64,000 nucleotides of DNA from positions 1,471,810 through 1,535,809 of the forward strand of contig JAHNZQ020003150.1 of assembly GCA_019155205.2 (NCBI GenBank), read 5' to 3'. Positions 43,464 to 54,790 of this stretch are shown piece by piece. The position numbers and the translations under genes were made by a program. The notes below the pieces were generated by a model, which was not told where the DNA came from, did not search any database, and saw only the letters and a program-made list of their open reading frames with translations. Origin of the DNA: Gracilaria vermiculophylla. Lineage: Eukaryota; Rhodophyta; Florideophyceae; Gracilariales; Gracilariaceae. The number at the start of each line of letters is the position of its first letter. Within the stretch, counting starts at the first letter, position 1.

Positions 43464-45021
43464 GACGCCTGTAAGTATCAGGTTGGATGTGCCCTCCTAC
43501 AGGATCAACCTGAAGGTGGACTTCAACCCATCGGGTATTGGAGTCGTAGCCTCACCCCTACGGAACGGAATTACTCCACTTCGGAGCGCTAATGTCTCGC
43601 CATCGTGTGGGCGGTATTGCTTTTATGCCCATACCTGGAAGGCGCGCGCTTCACCTTGAGGACGGACCACGCACCACTGAAGTGGATACTGTCCTTGACG
43701 GATGCTTCCAGTCGCCTGGAAAGGTGGAGGTTACGCCTCCTGGAGTTCGTGTTTGACATCTTCCATAGCCCTGGCATTAAACACCAGACAGCGGACGCGC
43801 TCTCGCAAATCTCCAGCGAGGGGGAAGATGAAACACCTTTGAAGCACAAAATCCTGTGTCTGGTCATCCAAGAGGCCAACGGGAAAGACAGATCAGATGG
43901 ATAATGTTTGGAATGCTGTGAACCTGGAGGAAAGTATAGTGGACTCCCTGAGTTGATGGCTCTTGTTGAGGAATAGAAAGAAGTTCTCTCCATTACAGTA
44001 GCGAAGTTCCTGAAGGAACAGAGTAGGGATGCGTACTGCAAGGAGTGTCTCGCCACGGTGGGGAGTTTCACATCGTCATTCGACGTTTACCGAGACGGCG
44101 TGCTCGTACGCCGCGCCCCGCTGGATGGAGCCCTCCAAAAGGTAGTCCAGACAAATCTACGGGAGAGAGTGTTGTATCTCTCACACTATTGTCGCGTCGC
44201 CGGGGGACCCCGGTGTATCTCGGATGTATTTCACCATGCGGAGGGAGTTCTATTGATCGAACATGGCTAATGACGCCTTCCAAACGGTGGCGGATTGCTA
44301 TTCCTGCGCCGTCGGTAGGGGAAATATACGGGAACACTGGACGCCACACACGCTGTTCCCACCTTCAGGACCGTTGGAGTTCTTGACCGTGGACATCTTG
44401 GGTCATCTTTCCAAGACGGAGCGAGGGCACCGATTTATCCTCATGATAACGGAATGTTTCTCCAAGTTCACGCGTACCACACCCCTACGGAGCACCACTG
44501 CAGCAGTGATTGCCGACGCCTTTCCGGAGCATTGGGCCTACCCCTGTGGTATTCCGTTGTACCTCCTCACGGAAAATGGCCTCCAGTTCGCGGCGAAGCT
44601 CTTCAGTGCCGTCTCTGCAATGCTGGGGATGAAGCAGTTGTTTACAACTGCCCATCACCCCCAGGCAAACGACCATGCGGAAAGGTTCAACAAAACCATC
44701 GCCTGGAGGCTGAAGCACTACGTCGCGGACCACCAGAAGGATTGGGACGCATATGTGGGACCCATCACGTATGCATACAACCGGCAAATGCAGCGCTCCA
44801 CGGGGACCGCTTCTTTCAATTTGGTGCTCTCGCGCATCCCGCCAAGTGCCGTCATCGCGGCACGTGCCACGACGCACCCGGCGGATGGGCCACAGACGCC
44901 AACAGCGCGCCAACAAAGGGCATATCGTGGAACTCCGTGTTATTCCATCCGTAGAAGTACCCAAACGCGGTGCATACGCGAGTTTCGTCGGCGAGGTGTG
45001 TCCCCCATCGATTCCGATTGA
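43464..45021 (+). pseudogene. Gypsy-2 Pol: RNase H and integrase
   Basis: RNase H begins after the gap (DACKYQVGCALLQ), with an in-frame TAA at 43590, then FTLRTDHAPLKWIL and ADALSQISS. The integrase zinc region (LYLSHY, ADCYSCA) is split by a frameshift near 44210 and a TGA near 44257. The core runs from 44263: TVDILGHLS, TENGLQF (aspartate changed to glutamate) and HHPQANDHAERFNKT. The GPY/F-like tail is weak. It is inactive. Confidence 0.75.
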
Positions 45022-46085
45022 GCCGGTACAGGCGGTTGTAGGGGGAACTGAAGGGCAACACCGCAAGGGCTGAACGTCCATCGGCGGTGCTTCCGGTTCG
45101 CCCCGCTCTCTGTTGTGAGCTCTCCTTTTGGAGCAGGACTGGGAGTCGCGCCTGGATCTCTCGTTCTTCAGCGCACCTCAGATGTGGAGTGTTGCAATGT
45201 CCTACCGTGGTCGGAGCATTGTCACCATGTACGGGAGTGTAAAGCCAATGGGCACGGTATGCGTCGACGCGCTTCCGCTTCTGGTCGTTCCACGCAATCT
45301 CCGGGACGGCGCGGAACCGCACCGTCTGCAGCTTATTGGAGGTCAGAGGGGCAAGGGAAAGTTGGAGGGATATTAAGAATATTCGCCAGCTCTGGCTTGG
45401 ATTTACTTGGAGGTGCGTCGACCTCGACTTATATAGTGGTTCAGTTGCACCGACTAGGTTGCATCAGAAATTACACTACAAAGGCAAGACACTCAATACT
45501 ATCTATCATATTGTAACATGACATAAATGTACAAGCCACAATTCAATAATGCTTACAACAGCAAGCCACAACAAGGCATGACAGTTTCGTACACTCACGA
45601 GACCATGACAGGGCACAAATTCACTCAACCACCTTACACTCTCTGTATTTTGCCACTCGTGTCCATACAGCAATGTGTGTGTATAGTTACCATGACGAGG
45701 CACATTACACTAAACCATATCTGGTGTACATTATGCTGAGTTTGCAATGTGTACACCTGGAAACCATATGGTAGTGAACAACGTACCGAGTAGCACACCT
45801 GCACACGTGTACCACACAGAGTCAACATTCAACGCAGCCCATGGTCCCCGGAAGATTTAGTTGTCAGTGACAGCACAGACACTTCATCCAACACAGGTAC
45901 GGCCCAAAATGGTGAATGTAGTCCTCCACGGGACAGGGGAGACTCACGCCCCTATCGTGGAACGGGACAAACACCCGCGTGGCGCGATGATCGAATTGTT
46001 CTCCTGGATGGAACGGTGCTCCGGTCGAGGTGTGATACACGTCAGAATTGGAAGGGGATGTCGACGCCGGAGTAGGAGAGGACAT
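44852..46085 (-). pseudogene. Gypsy-2 antisense ORF remnant, first copy
   Basis: The minus-strand frames opposite the 3' part of gypsy-2 align with the intact antisense ORF of gypsy-1. TRVFVPFHDRGVSLP (46085-45864 frame) corresponds to HRIFIPVHHIRR. The frame 45322-44852 has PYNRLYRLNRNRW against RYNFLQHFIRFERSW, and later TEFHDMPFV. A 563-base insertion (45331-45893) and frameshifts break it. It overlaps the end of integrase on the other strand. Confidence 0.5.
45331..45893. mobile_element. Unclassified 563-base insertion
   Basis: The second internal copy of gypsy-2 (near 47975) continues directly from GCATCGCCTGAAG into GTATGGGCCGAGATGG, while the first copy has this extra sequence in between. 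The insert is AT-richer than its surroundings, non-coding, and contains many CA/TG-rich tracts (AATGTGTACACC, CACACGTGTACC). No convincing terminal repeats or target duplication beyond CAG were found. Confidence 0.6.
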
Positions 46086-46804
46086 TCCGAAGGTGTACGA
46101 AGCAGGGTGGATGGCGACCGAAAACGTGGTTGCACCTGAGGAGAGAGACCTGACACCACTCGGGGATCGATTCTAAGCTATACGCACCACCGCGAAGGGA
46201 GCCGTATCGAGCCGCCACCGTGGAATCCGAGGCGAAGCCGGGCGACCGGCATCGGGCGAGTTATGGAGCACCATCGCGGGGCGCGCGCTCATATCCAACG
46301 GAGAACGACGGAGGTGCGGACGAGAAACTTATGAGTCCGGCGCTTTCACGGAGATAGGATGAGCGGACGCGAAGAAGCGGGTGTTTCCAAAAGGAGTAAC
46401 CTCATAGGAGTCAGGGTGGCTAACGCCTCCAGGGGATCGGTATCCTCGCGGGACCGACACACGCGCCGTCTACGGAAGTTGTGCGCTTGCACCGCGCGCG
46501 GTGCGCCGGAGGATGCGGGAACTCGTGCTGCCGACTGGCGCATCAGCACCGAAGCGTGACACCAAGAAAGAGCGGATGCAACCGGGTGAAGGAGGGGCAG
46601 AGCCCACGAATGCTGCAAGGAGTGAAACGCGAGCCCGCGGCAACACGCCGCGCGGGAATATGGAGAAGAGAAGGAACGCCTGAAGGAGAAAACGGGCCAA
46701 CCGCCGGAGGCCGCACGTGTCGCAACACAGATAGGAGCCACCCCAGAGATCAAGAATGCGGAAGATGCACCTCGAGGACGTGGTGCAATTCAGGAAAGGG
46801 GCTA
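45894..46804 (+). other. Gypsy-2 3' internal region and polypurine tract
   Basis: The sense strand ends with a short frame EDVVQFRKGAM and stop; its codons overlap the purine tract AGGAAAGGGGCTA before LTR-B. The same arrangement closes the second copy and the remnant at 1576-2095. Minus-strand frames here (for example 46346-46753) look like the degraded N-terminal side of the antisense ORF but share no clear motif with gypsy-1. Confidence 0.45.
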
Positions 46805-47358
46805 TGTAGTACAGTGGCTCCTACGGAAATAGGGTGGTTTGACCTTAAGGTATAATATTCCCAAGGAGGGCTCGTATTTTATTAGCTAGGCCACGTGGTG
46901 CATAATCTCGCCCGCGTGCGCTACGGTATCCTTTAGGCACGGTAGAATTATTATTATTATTTTAGTTAATTTATGCAGGTAATTAGTACAGGAGCGAGAC
47001 CTGCCGAGGTGGGCTCCCGGCTTGATATTTAACCTGCTGGGTGAGCTCCACATCTGGGGAAGTAAAGAAAGCACCCTTGAGTCTTCTTCTACTTTTCCGG
47101 TTGGAGTCTCTTGTCGATCTACACTGGTTTCTAAGCCGCCGATCCCTAGATCGCATCATAGCAGCGCCTGTAGGAGCATTATCCGCCCAGTGAACCTCCC
47201 CCTCCGCTTGGTGTTTGCGGATCTCCGTTAAGAATTCCCCCGGCTCGCGACAGCCGATACCGAAGACCACCTTCAGGAATACGCGCCTTTGGAGTCAACA
47301 AAAACTCCTAACGGACGTTGTGCTTCAGTAACTCGACAGGAAGGCTGACAGTACCACA
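46805..47358 (+). repeat. Gypsy-2 LTR-B (middle)
   Basis: 554 bases, TGTAGTACAGTGGCTCC to GTACCACA. It is preceded by the polypurine tract. It is followed not by the primer site but directly by sequence homologous to the end of the internal region, so the second unit is 5'-truncated. Confidence 0.85.
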
Positions 47359-48386
47359 CACCGATTGTTGATACGCCATCAGGAGGCCGACCGCGAACTC
47401 CGTCGAGGCGACCAATATGACAAACCGCCGTAGGGAGTCATGGGGATCCAGGACCTCGGAGGTGTGATACGCGAAGGTCATGTGCGTCGCCACACAGAGG
47501 TGCGGGGATACCCAGTGGTCCCTCCAGGAGACATTTACCTTGAGGTAGTGCTTCGGACGCTGCCCAAAAGGCATGTCATGGAATTCCGTGTTATGCCAAC
47601 CAATAGAAATACCCGAAAGCTGTTCGTACTCGAGTCTCGTCCGCAAGGTGCGTCCCCCATCGATTCCGAATGAGCCAGTAGAGGCTACCGTATGGGGGAT
47701 CGAAGGGCAACACCACGAGGGCAGAGCGCCCGTCGGCAATGCTTCCGGGTCGCCCCGCTCTCTGGTGCGAGTTTTCCCTGTGGAGCAGTACCTAAAGACC
47801 TGCCTGGACCTCTCGTTCCTGTGCGCATCTCAGATATAGAGTATTGCAGTGTCCCATCGTGGTTGGAGCGTTGTCACCGTGCACCGGAGTATGAAGCCAG
47901 TGAGTGCGATATGCATCCACGCGGTTCCGCTACTTGGTCGTTCCCCGCAACCTCCGGTACGGCGCGGAATCGCATCGCCTGAAGGTATGGGCCGAGATGG
48001 TGAATGTAATCCTCCACTGGACATGGGAGACTCACGCGCCTGTCATGGAACGGGACGAAGACCCGCGATATGCAATGATCGAAATACTCTCCTGGACAAA
48101 ACGGAGCACCGGTCAAGGTGTGATCAACCTCAGGATTCAAAAGAGACGTAGGCGCCGGAGTCGGTGAAGACATGCCGAAGGTGTGGGAAGCCGGATGGAT
48201 GGCGACCAAACGCGTGATAGCACCTGAGGAAAGAGATTTGACACCGCTTGGGGAACGAGTCGTAGTTATATACACCACTGAGGAGGAAGCCGCGTCAAGC
48301 AGCCATCGTGGAATTTGAGGAGAAGCCGGGCGACCGGAGTCCGGCGAGGTATGGAGCACCCTAGCGAGGCGCGCGTTCATATCCAA
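47359..48386 (-). pseudogene. Gypsy-2 antisense ORF remnant, second copy
   Basis: Frame 48386-47874 contains SRVFVPFHDRRVSLP. Frame 47739-47359 contains TEFHDMPFG, SEVLDPHDSLRRFVILV and VGLLMAYQQ. These correspond in order to HRIFIPVHHIRR and MTDPHAGLWSVVV with AAYILAEAYDQ of gypsy-1. One frameshift lies between about 47874 and 47739. This copy is the better preserved of the two in gypsy-2. Confidence 0.55.
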
Positions 48387-48892
48387 CGGGGAACGAAAGG
48401 GATGCGGACGAGAGTATTATGAGTCTTGCATCTTCTCGGAGATTAAATGAGCGAACGCGAGGAAGCGGGTGTTTCCAAGAGAAAAAGCCTCGAAGTAATC
48501 GGAGGGGCGAGTGCCTTCAGGGGGTCGTTATCCCCTTGGGACTGACCCACGCTCCGTCCACGCAAGTAGCGCGCTTGCATCGCGCACGGAACGCCGCACG
48601 GGGCGGACACTCGCGCCGCCAACTGGCGGGGCAGCACCAACGGGTGACACCAAGAAGGAGGAGATGCAGTCGGGTTGAGGAGGGGCAGGGCCCACAAACG
48701 CTGCAAGGGATAAAACGCGAGCCTGTGGCAATACGTCGCGCAGGAGTATGAAGGAAGGGAGGAACGCCTGAAGGAGAGAACGTGCCGATTGCCGGAGGCC
48801 GCGCTGGCCTTAACACCCATAGGAGCCACCACAGGGATCACAGAATAGGAAGATGCACCTCGAAGACGTGGTGCACTTCAAGAAAGGGGGTA
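47359..48892 (+). mobile_element. Gypsy-2 partial second internal region
   Basis: Homologous to about 44880-46804 without the 563-base insertion. It lacks leader, gag and pol and ends with the purine tract and the frame closing HLEDVVHFKKGGM before LTR-C. A crossover or deletion between tandem copies would give this structure. Confidence 0.75.
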
Positions 48893-49444
48893 TGTAGTAC
48901 ATTGGCTCCTAAGGGAAAAATAGTTGTATAGCTTTATGGTATAATATTCCTAAGGACGGCTCGTATTTTTAAGCTGGGCCACGTGGTGCATAACTCTGCC
49001 CACATCCGCTACAGAATCCTTAAGAGACGGTTAATTTACTATTTATTTTAGTTAATTTATGCAGGTAATTAGTACAGTAGTGAGACCTGCCGAGGCGGGC
49101 TCCTGGCTTGATACTTAATCTGCCGGTTGAGCTCCACATCTGAGGAAGTAAAGACAAGCACCCTTGAGTCTTCATCTACTTTTCCGGTTGGAGACTCTTG
49201 TCGATCAACTCAGGTTTCTAAGCCGCTGATCCCCAGGTCGCATCATAGCTGAGCCTCTAGGAGTATTGTCCGCCCAGTGAACCTCCCCATCCGCTTGGTG
49301 TTTGCGGATCTCCTTTAAGAATTCCCCCGGCTCGCCAAAGCGGATACCGGAGAGGACCTTTAGGAAAACGCACCTTTGGAGTCAACAAAACTCCTAACCG
49401 ACGTTGTGCTTTATTACCTCGAGAGGAGAGCTGACAATACCACA
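48893..49444 (+). repeat. Gypsy-2 LTR-C (right)
   Basis: 552 bases, TGTAGTACATTGGCTCC to ATACCACA, followed by the target duplicate GTGTA (49445-49449). Confidence 0.85.
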
Positions 49445-50659
49445 GTGTAAGCCATTTGTTTCACATATCCAGTCGATAGGTAGTAGCACGAGCCATGCTC
49501 TTCCTGGTCACCGAAATTGGCTGGCCACGTAAGTACAGTAGTTTCTATGAGCACAGGTGTAGTGTTGCCAGATGGTTACTTTTTCAGGTTTTGAACGTTT
49601 CATACACGAGTCAGAAACGGTTTTTTTGAAATCAAGAGAATGTTTATGAAGCCATCTGGTTGTCTTTTGTGATACATTTCCGATTTTTTCCCCTCTCCTA
49701 TAAAACAAAAGTTCAGAATTTTTCCTATATAAGAACAGGTTGCATGAATTATACGGACAATAAAAGACGAAAATTTCTCATCAAATTATTTAACTTGATC
49801 ATAAACATAATTAAAGCACACAATTGTTTTTGAGGTTTGCAGATCAATAGACACTGCTGTTAACAGGACAGATGACCGCATAAGGAGTCATTTTGCTTCA
49901 TCTGAGGCCAGTATTCCTGGAGCTCTTGTGTCCACCTGCCCGGAGCTCTGGCCTCACATGAGGCCAATGTGGCCTTGTGTAAGGCCAATGTTTAGGAAGC
50001 ATCTTCGGTAAGAGTTATGTTAATTTCCAGCAATAGCCCCACAATATATAGCAAATAATCCTGCCAGAAATACTAAAACTTTTTAATCAAATACAAAAAC
50101 GAAAAGATTTAAACTGTAAACCTTGCATATTAGCAAAACAATTTAGAGTGCAAACATTGCTTAGCACAAGTGTGAAGGCGATAATCAGTTCTTTCACTAG
50201 ACTCATTGGTTAGTAAGTGAAACAAGTATCTTCAATGCTTCTGCGACATGAAACGGAACAATGGCTGGAGAAACTCCATATCTTGGTTGATACCGATCGT
50301 GAAGAAACAGGATCCCTCCTAAAAGTCGAGTACTCAATCACTCTTGTCATTTCTTGCAAGTCTAGATCTTCAGCAATGTTGGCCTCATGAGTATGAGGCC
50401 AATTGTAGTGTACATAGACACTAGTATTCGTGCTTTCCAGATCGACCCATGCATTCGAAATATCAGAAACGAACAGAGCACGTGATTGATGTTTGTGAGC
50501 ATGCGCTTCTTTCGTCTTGGCCTTTTCATGTTTCGGTGTTGCTTGCCGTAAGTTTTCGGCGGATTTTCGAGTGGATTTAGGATAATTTAGAGTAAGCTTT
50601 TGGTAAATAAATTATATGTGTGCAGTAAAGAGAGCGTAAAAAACCCTGAACATAACATT
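49445..50659. repeat. GTPase-repeat copy B, left arm
   Basis: Matches 10990-12039 followed directly by 26183-26420, so it shows the unoccupied CTAG site (50421-50424) of the piggyBac-like element. It is interrupted at 50660 by the chromovirus. No convincing coding frame. Confidence 0.8.
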
Positions 50660-51027
50660 TGAAACGAAAGATCATTTGGGGCAAAAGAAGACAGGTGAAA
50701 TGAACTCAAATGATGACTTTCCTTGACGATTAATTGTTGGTTGGGTGTTGGTGCCGCTATTTGGCATCTACGACCTCTTAAATAGAGAATTGTACCCCCC
50801 TAGAAGGTGGCATAGTCATAGATATCAAATATACTAGCTAGATGCTTCTGAATTGCTCTAAAATCTTCTAGAACACTAATTAGAAACCTCTATATGCGTT
50901 ACAGAAATGCAATATAAAGTTCTACATGCAAAATAAAAACTAAAAACATAAATGCCACGCTAAATATGCCTTGCTGGCATGTGTGCAGGACAGCTTAGAA
51001 TAACCTTGACTATTCTACATTGTTCCA
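50660..51027 (-). repeat. Gypsy-3 3' LTR
   Basis: Pairs with 56163-56531. Shared text includes AACTCAAATGATGACTTTCCTTG, TTGGTTGGGTGTTGGTGCCGC and GCCTTGCTGGCATG. A purine tract (GACAGGAGGTCGGAATAG, minus strand) adjoins its inner edge. Confidence 0.85.
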
Positions 51028-51104
51028 CTATTCCGACCTCCTGTCTATTGACGACCGCGTCAATGATTCTCAGGTAGTAACCCATTATCAATGAAGTAAT
51101 TGTG

Positions 51105-52600
51105 TCAAACATTGGTTACAGTACCATCACGATCCACAAAAGATCTTGTTGGCTGCCACTCGGCTTCATGAATTGGCGTCCCCTTCATTAATGTCAAGAA
51201 TTGATATCCTCTTCCTCGCTTTGTATGCTTCAAAATACTTCCAACGACTTGTTCTTCTTCTTCAGGCATCGGTACCGGAGCAGGTCTTTCAGGAATGGGC
51301 ATCCCAATTTCGGCAGACTGTTCCCTGTATGGAGTTGTATGGATCACATGAACAACTGGATGGATCTTAAGGTGACTTGGCAGATCCAACCTTAAAGCAT
51401 TTTTTCCAATTACCTCTTTCACCATAAATGACCCATACCTTCTTGCGGTCAGCTTCTGTGTTACCTGAGACCTCGAATATAAATCCGTAAACAAAGATTT
51501 GTTAAACCACACTTTTGATCCAACTTGATAACTTGGTGCTTAATAACGTTGAGAGGATATTGCACTTTGTCTAGCCTTACACACTTTGTACGAGAACTTC
51601 GCATCTTCCAAAGAATTTATCAATCTCGTCTTAAGCTCTTCAACGCTTTCAATCGCCATCTCTGCTCCTGAAAACATATCAAAAGGCGTCTTCGGATAAT
51701 ATCCCAAGTCCATTTCGAATGGCGACATTCCCAAGTCTTCAGTCACAGAAGACTTATATGCAAACTCTGCAGCAGATAGCAATTCACCCCAATCATTCTG
51801 ATGGTACGAGCAATTGCACCGTAAATAGTTTTCAAACATTCGGTTCATATTCTCCGATGCACCATCTGTCTGCGGATGACGACTTGTGGACATCTTCAAC
51901 TTTACTCCTCATAGCTTCATCATATTCTCCCAGAACTTTGAAGTGAACTTAGGATCTCTGTCTGAAACAATTTTATCTGGTAATCCATGGAGTTTGAATA
52001 TGTTGTTGAAGAATGAAGTAGCCACATCTACTGCCGTGTCATTCATATTACAAGGAATGAAATGAACTCTTCTTGTAAGACGATCAACCCAAGTTGTGAC
52101 TGCATCTTTTCCGTTTGTAGTCCTTGGAAGGTGTACAATAAAGTCAGGAGCTAGAGATCCCCACCTTCTCTCGGGCATCTCTAATGACGTTGGAACTGTC
52201 TTTTTCTTTGATTCGAATCTTTTGCTTGCTGACATCGAAGGCATTCTTGCACATAATTACGAACATCACGTGTCTTATGTCTCCAATGATAGTTCGAAAG
52301 CCTCGATAAAGTCTTCGCAAAAGCAAAATGTCCACTTATTTTCGAATCATGCGCTAGCTGCAGAATATCCGAAACACTCTTCCTTGGAACACACAGTTTC
52401 TTATCATACTTCAGTCGTTTTTCTTCTCGCCTAAATATATGAATTATCTTTTCAAGCTGTACTTCTTAATCTCATCAGAAGGCCAGTTTTCATATAGGGC
52501 TCTAACAATAGGTCCAAAGAACTGATCATCATCATAACTGCTCAGAATATCTTCAAGATCAACAGAAAACACTTCCACATCGTTATCGAAAGTGTTATCC
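51105..52600 (-). pseudogene. Gypsy-3 integrase and chromodomain
   Basis: Minus-strand order: zinc region (HDSKISGHFAFAKTL, ECLRCQQAK) near 52360-52210; integrase core (52244-51540) with APDFIVHLP, VSDRDPKF and RHPQTDGASENMNR, so the D, D and E residues are present in two frames; then 51512-51105 with a GPY/F-like stretch and a chromodomain (VVGSILKHTKRGRGYQF, IHEAEWQPTRSF). Chromodomains of this class guide integration to histone-marked chromatin. Breaks between the three frames inactivate it. Confidence 0.75.
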
Positions 52601-52605
52601 ATATC

Positions 52606-54177
52606 CTAAGAGTTGGTCACATAAGGAGCTCTTGATAAAGCATCACCAAGCCCATGAATCTTTCCTTGCTTCAAGGTAATTAGAAATATGCCAAAATCAC
52701 CAAGCGTTTCAATGTACCCTGCCTCTTTTCGAATTAACTTAAGCTTGCTGAATAAATGCTTCAAGACTTGATTTTCAGTTATAATCTCAATTGATGAACG
52801 TTCCACATAAAATCTGAATCTCTGGAGAAAAGATATCAAACCAAGAAGCTCCCTATCATTGGCGGAATAATCTCTCTCAGTAGGAGACAGCTTTTTAGAA
52901 TAGAAGGCAATAACACGATCCTTTCTATTCACATCTAATTGCGTTAAAGTTCTTCCTACCGCATATTGCGAGGCATCAAGATGACCTCGAAAACTCTTGT
53001 TCCAGTCTGGAGTAACAAGAATAGGGGCTTGGGTGATCAAATCTTTCAACTTTTGGAATGTTTCATCACACTTCTCATTCCATTTGCCAACACCGATATC
53101 TTTCTTTGTCAGATCCGTTAATGGGGCTGCAATTTCCGAGAACTTCGGAATAAACCTGCGGAAGAATTGAAGTAAGCCAATAAAACTTCTAATTTCTGTA
53201 ACAGTTTTCGGCTTCGGCCATGTTCTCAAAACCTCGACTTTTTCTGGATTAACGCGAAGACCATCTTTGCCAACTATGAAGCCCAAAAACTCTATTTCTG
53301 TTTTTAGAAAATCACATTTCTTCGGAGAAAACTAAAGCCCATGTTCTTTCAGGCGATTTGGTACGATTTCCAGATGCTTGAGATGGCTTTCTTCATCCTT
53401 GCTAAATATTAGAAGATCAGCAATGTACAAAACCATAAATTCATCAATAAAATCATAGAAGATACGGTTCCCCAACGACTGGAAAGTAGCCGAGGCATTA
53501 CACAAACCCATCGGCATAACAAGATACTCAAACTGTCCATACTTCGTATTGAATGCGGTCTTTTCAACATCTTCAGCCTTCACCCGTATCTGATGGAAAC
53601 CAGTTTTCAAGTCCAACTTTGAGAAGACTCTTGCGTCACCAAGCCTATCATACATCTCATCTGACCTAGGCAATGGCGCATTGTTTCTTTTTGTGATTCG
53701 ATTAAGAGCTCGATAATCGACCACCTTTCTCAATTTGTCATTCTCGTGGACGAAGAATATCGGCGATCCATACGGTGACTTACTCGGCCTAATCTTCTTA
53801 TTTCTCAACAAATCTTCTACATATTCCATTGCAGCATTCAACTCCGTGGGGGTCAACTGAAACAAAGGACAATGAGGTGGTTTAGAACCTTTCTCAACCC
53901 CAATCTGATGATCCAGACTTCTTTTTGGTGGTATATCAGCAGGTATTTCCCCTTTGAAGACATCTTTAAATCGAGACAACAACCTTTCCAAATTAACATG
54001 CTTTTGACCTTCGACTGCTGAGAGTTTAGTCAATTTCAACTCATTCACATCAACGAGTTGATATAAATTAAAATCTCTCCCACGATTCTTTCTCCTAATC
54101 ATGTTCCGAAACTTCTTAACTCCAATGCTTGTGACTCTTACTTCCTCGCTCGAATTATCCTTAGTCATTGGAACCAC
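52606..54177 (-). pseudogene. Gypsy-3 reverse transcriptase and RNase H
   Basis: One frame with a single TAA near 53330. RT motifs: RKVVDYRALN, FSKLDLKTGFHQI (catalytic aspartate kept), MPMGLCNASATFQ, and YIADLLIF where YIDD is expected (one catalytic aspartate became alanine). RNase H follows, with GHLDASQYAVG, YSANDRELLGL and GLGDALSRAP. The YIAD change alone would abolish polymerase activity. Confidence 0.8.
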
Positions 54178-54677
54178 GTCTTTCCCAACCTTGACAACCC
54201 GTTCTTGATAACTATATCAGGATTGTTGGCCACATGCCATGGCATTCCAAGAAGCACATCATATCTACAATCTGCGACAACCCACTTGGATTTGTACAGA
54301 TGGGAACCAATCTTCAATATTGCTTCTAGGATGACTTCCAACTCTTCTTCCTTTGACTTTTTGCTCAAATGATTGACAGTAACATTGACTCTCTTAAATC
54401 AAAACTTTTCCATGTTTCGAGAAGCGAAGTTCCTTGAGACTACGTTTGTATTACATCCGTCATCTTTGAAGATGGACACTTTTGCATCATTCAATGTCCC
54501 ATTGAGTATGATGAATTTTTCAATTGGAATGAAATCCTCCTTGACTAGGATATTGTCTTTACGAAACTTAACGATAGTATTGGACTCCAAACTAGTCTTC
54601 GAGACTCTTATCGCATGATTTATTTGACTCTTCTCCACTTCAGAGCAATCGCCAGTGTGAATCTCTTCTTCCCACAC
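54165..54677 (-). pseudogene. Gypsy-3 protease region
   Basis: Two frames: 54677-54399 with FKDDGCNTNVVS, equivalent to the D-S-G-x-x-x-N active site with the serine changed to aspartate, and 54368-54165 with YDVLLGMPWH, the usual ILGMPW block before RT. Frame-shifted. Confidence 0.6.
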
Positions 54678-54790
54678 TGGAATCTATATAATTTATCTTA
54701 ATTGCCTAACCTCTGCAAGAAGACGCTTAAAGTCATTCATACTTGGTCCAACCTGAGCGTTCTTTCCTTTCTGCGGACCTCTTAGTTTTC

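Larger units (their letters stand above)
39841..49444 (+). mobile_element. Gypsy-2: composite with three LTRs
   Basis: The structure is LTR-A (39841-40394), full internal region (40395-46804), LTR-B (46805-47358), partial internal region (47359-48892), LTR-C (48893-49444). GTGTA lies outside LTR-A (39836-39840) and outside LTR-C (49445-49449), and the empty site in repeat copy A (near 10990) reads ATCGTGTAAGCC. The whole composite thus behaves as one insertion. Coding order on the plus strand is gag, protease, gap, RNase H, integrase, with an antisense ORF remnant in the 3' region of each internal part. LTRs end TG...CA with inverted TGTAGTAC/GTACCACA. Confidence 0.85.

Noticed and set aside
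47308..47739. Inverted integrase fragment (MTFAYHT resembles LTFAYNT of gypsy integrase)
   Set aside because: The neighbouring residues fit the antisense ORF of gypsy-1 better over a longer span, and the DNA is colinear with the first internal copy, so no inversion is needed.
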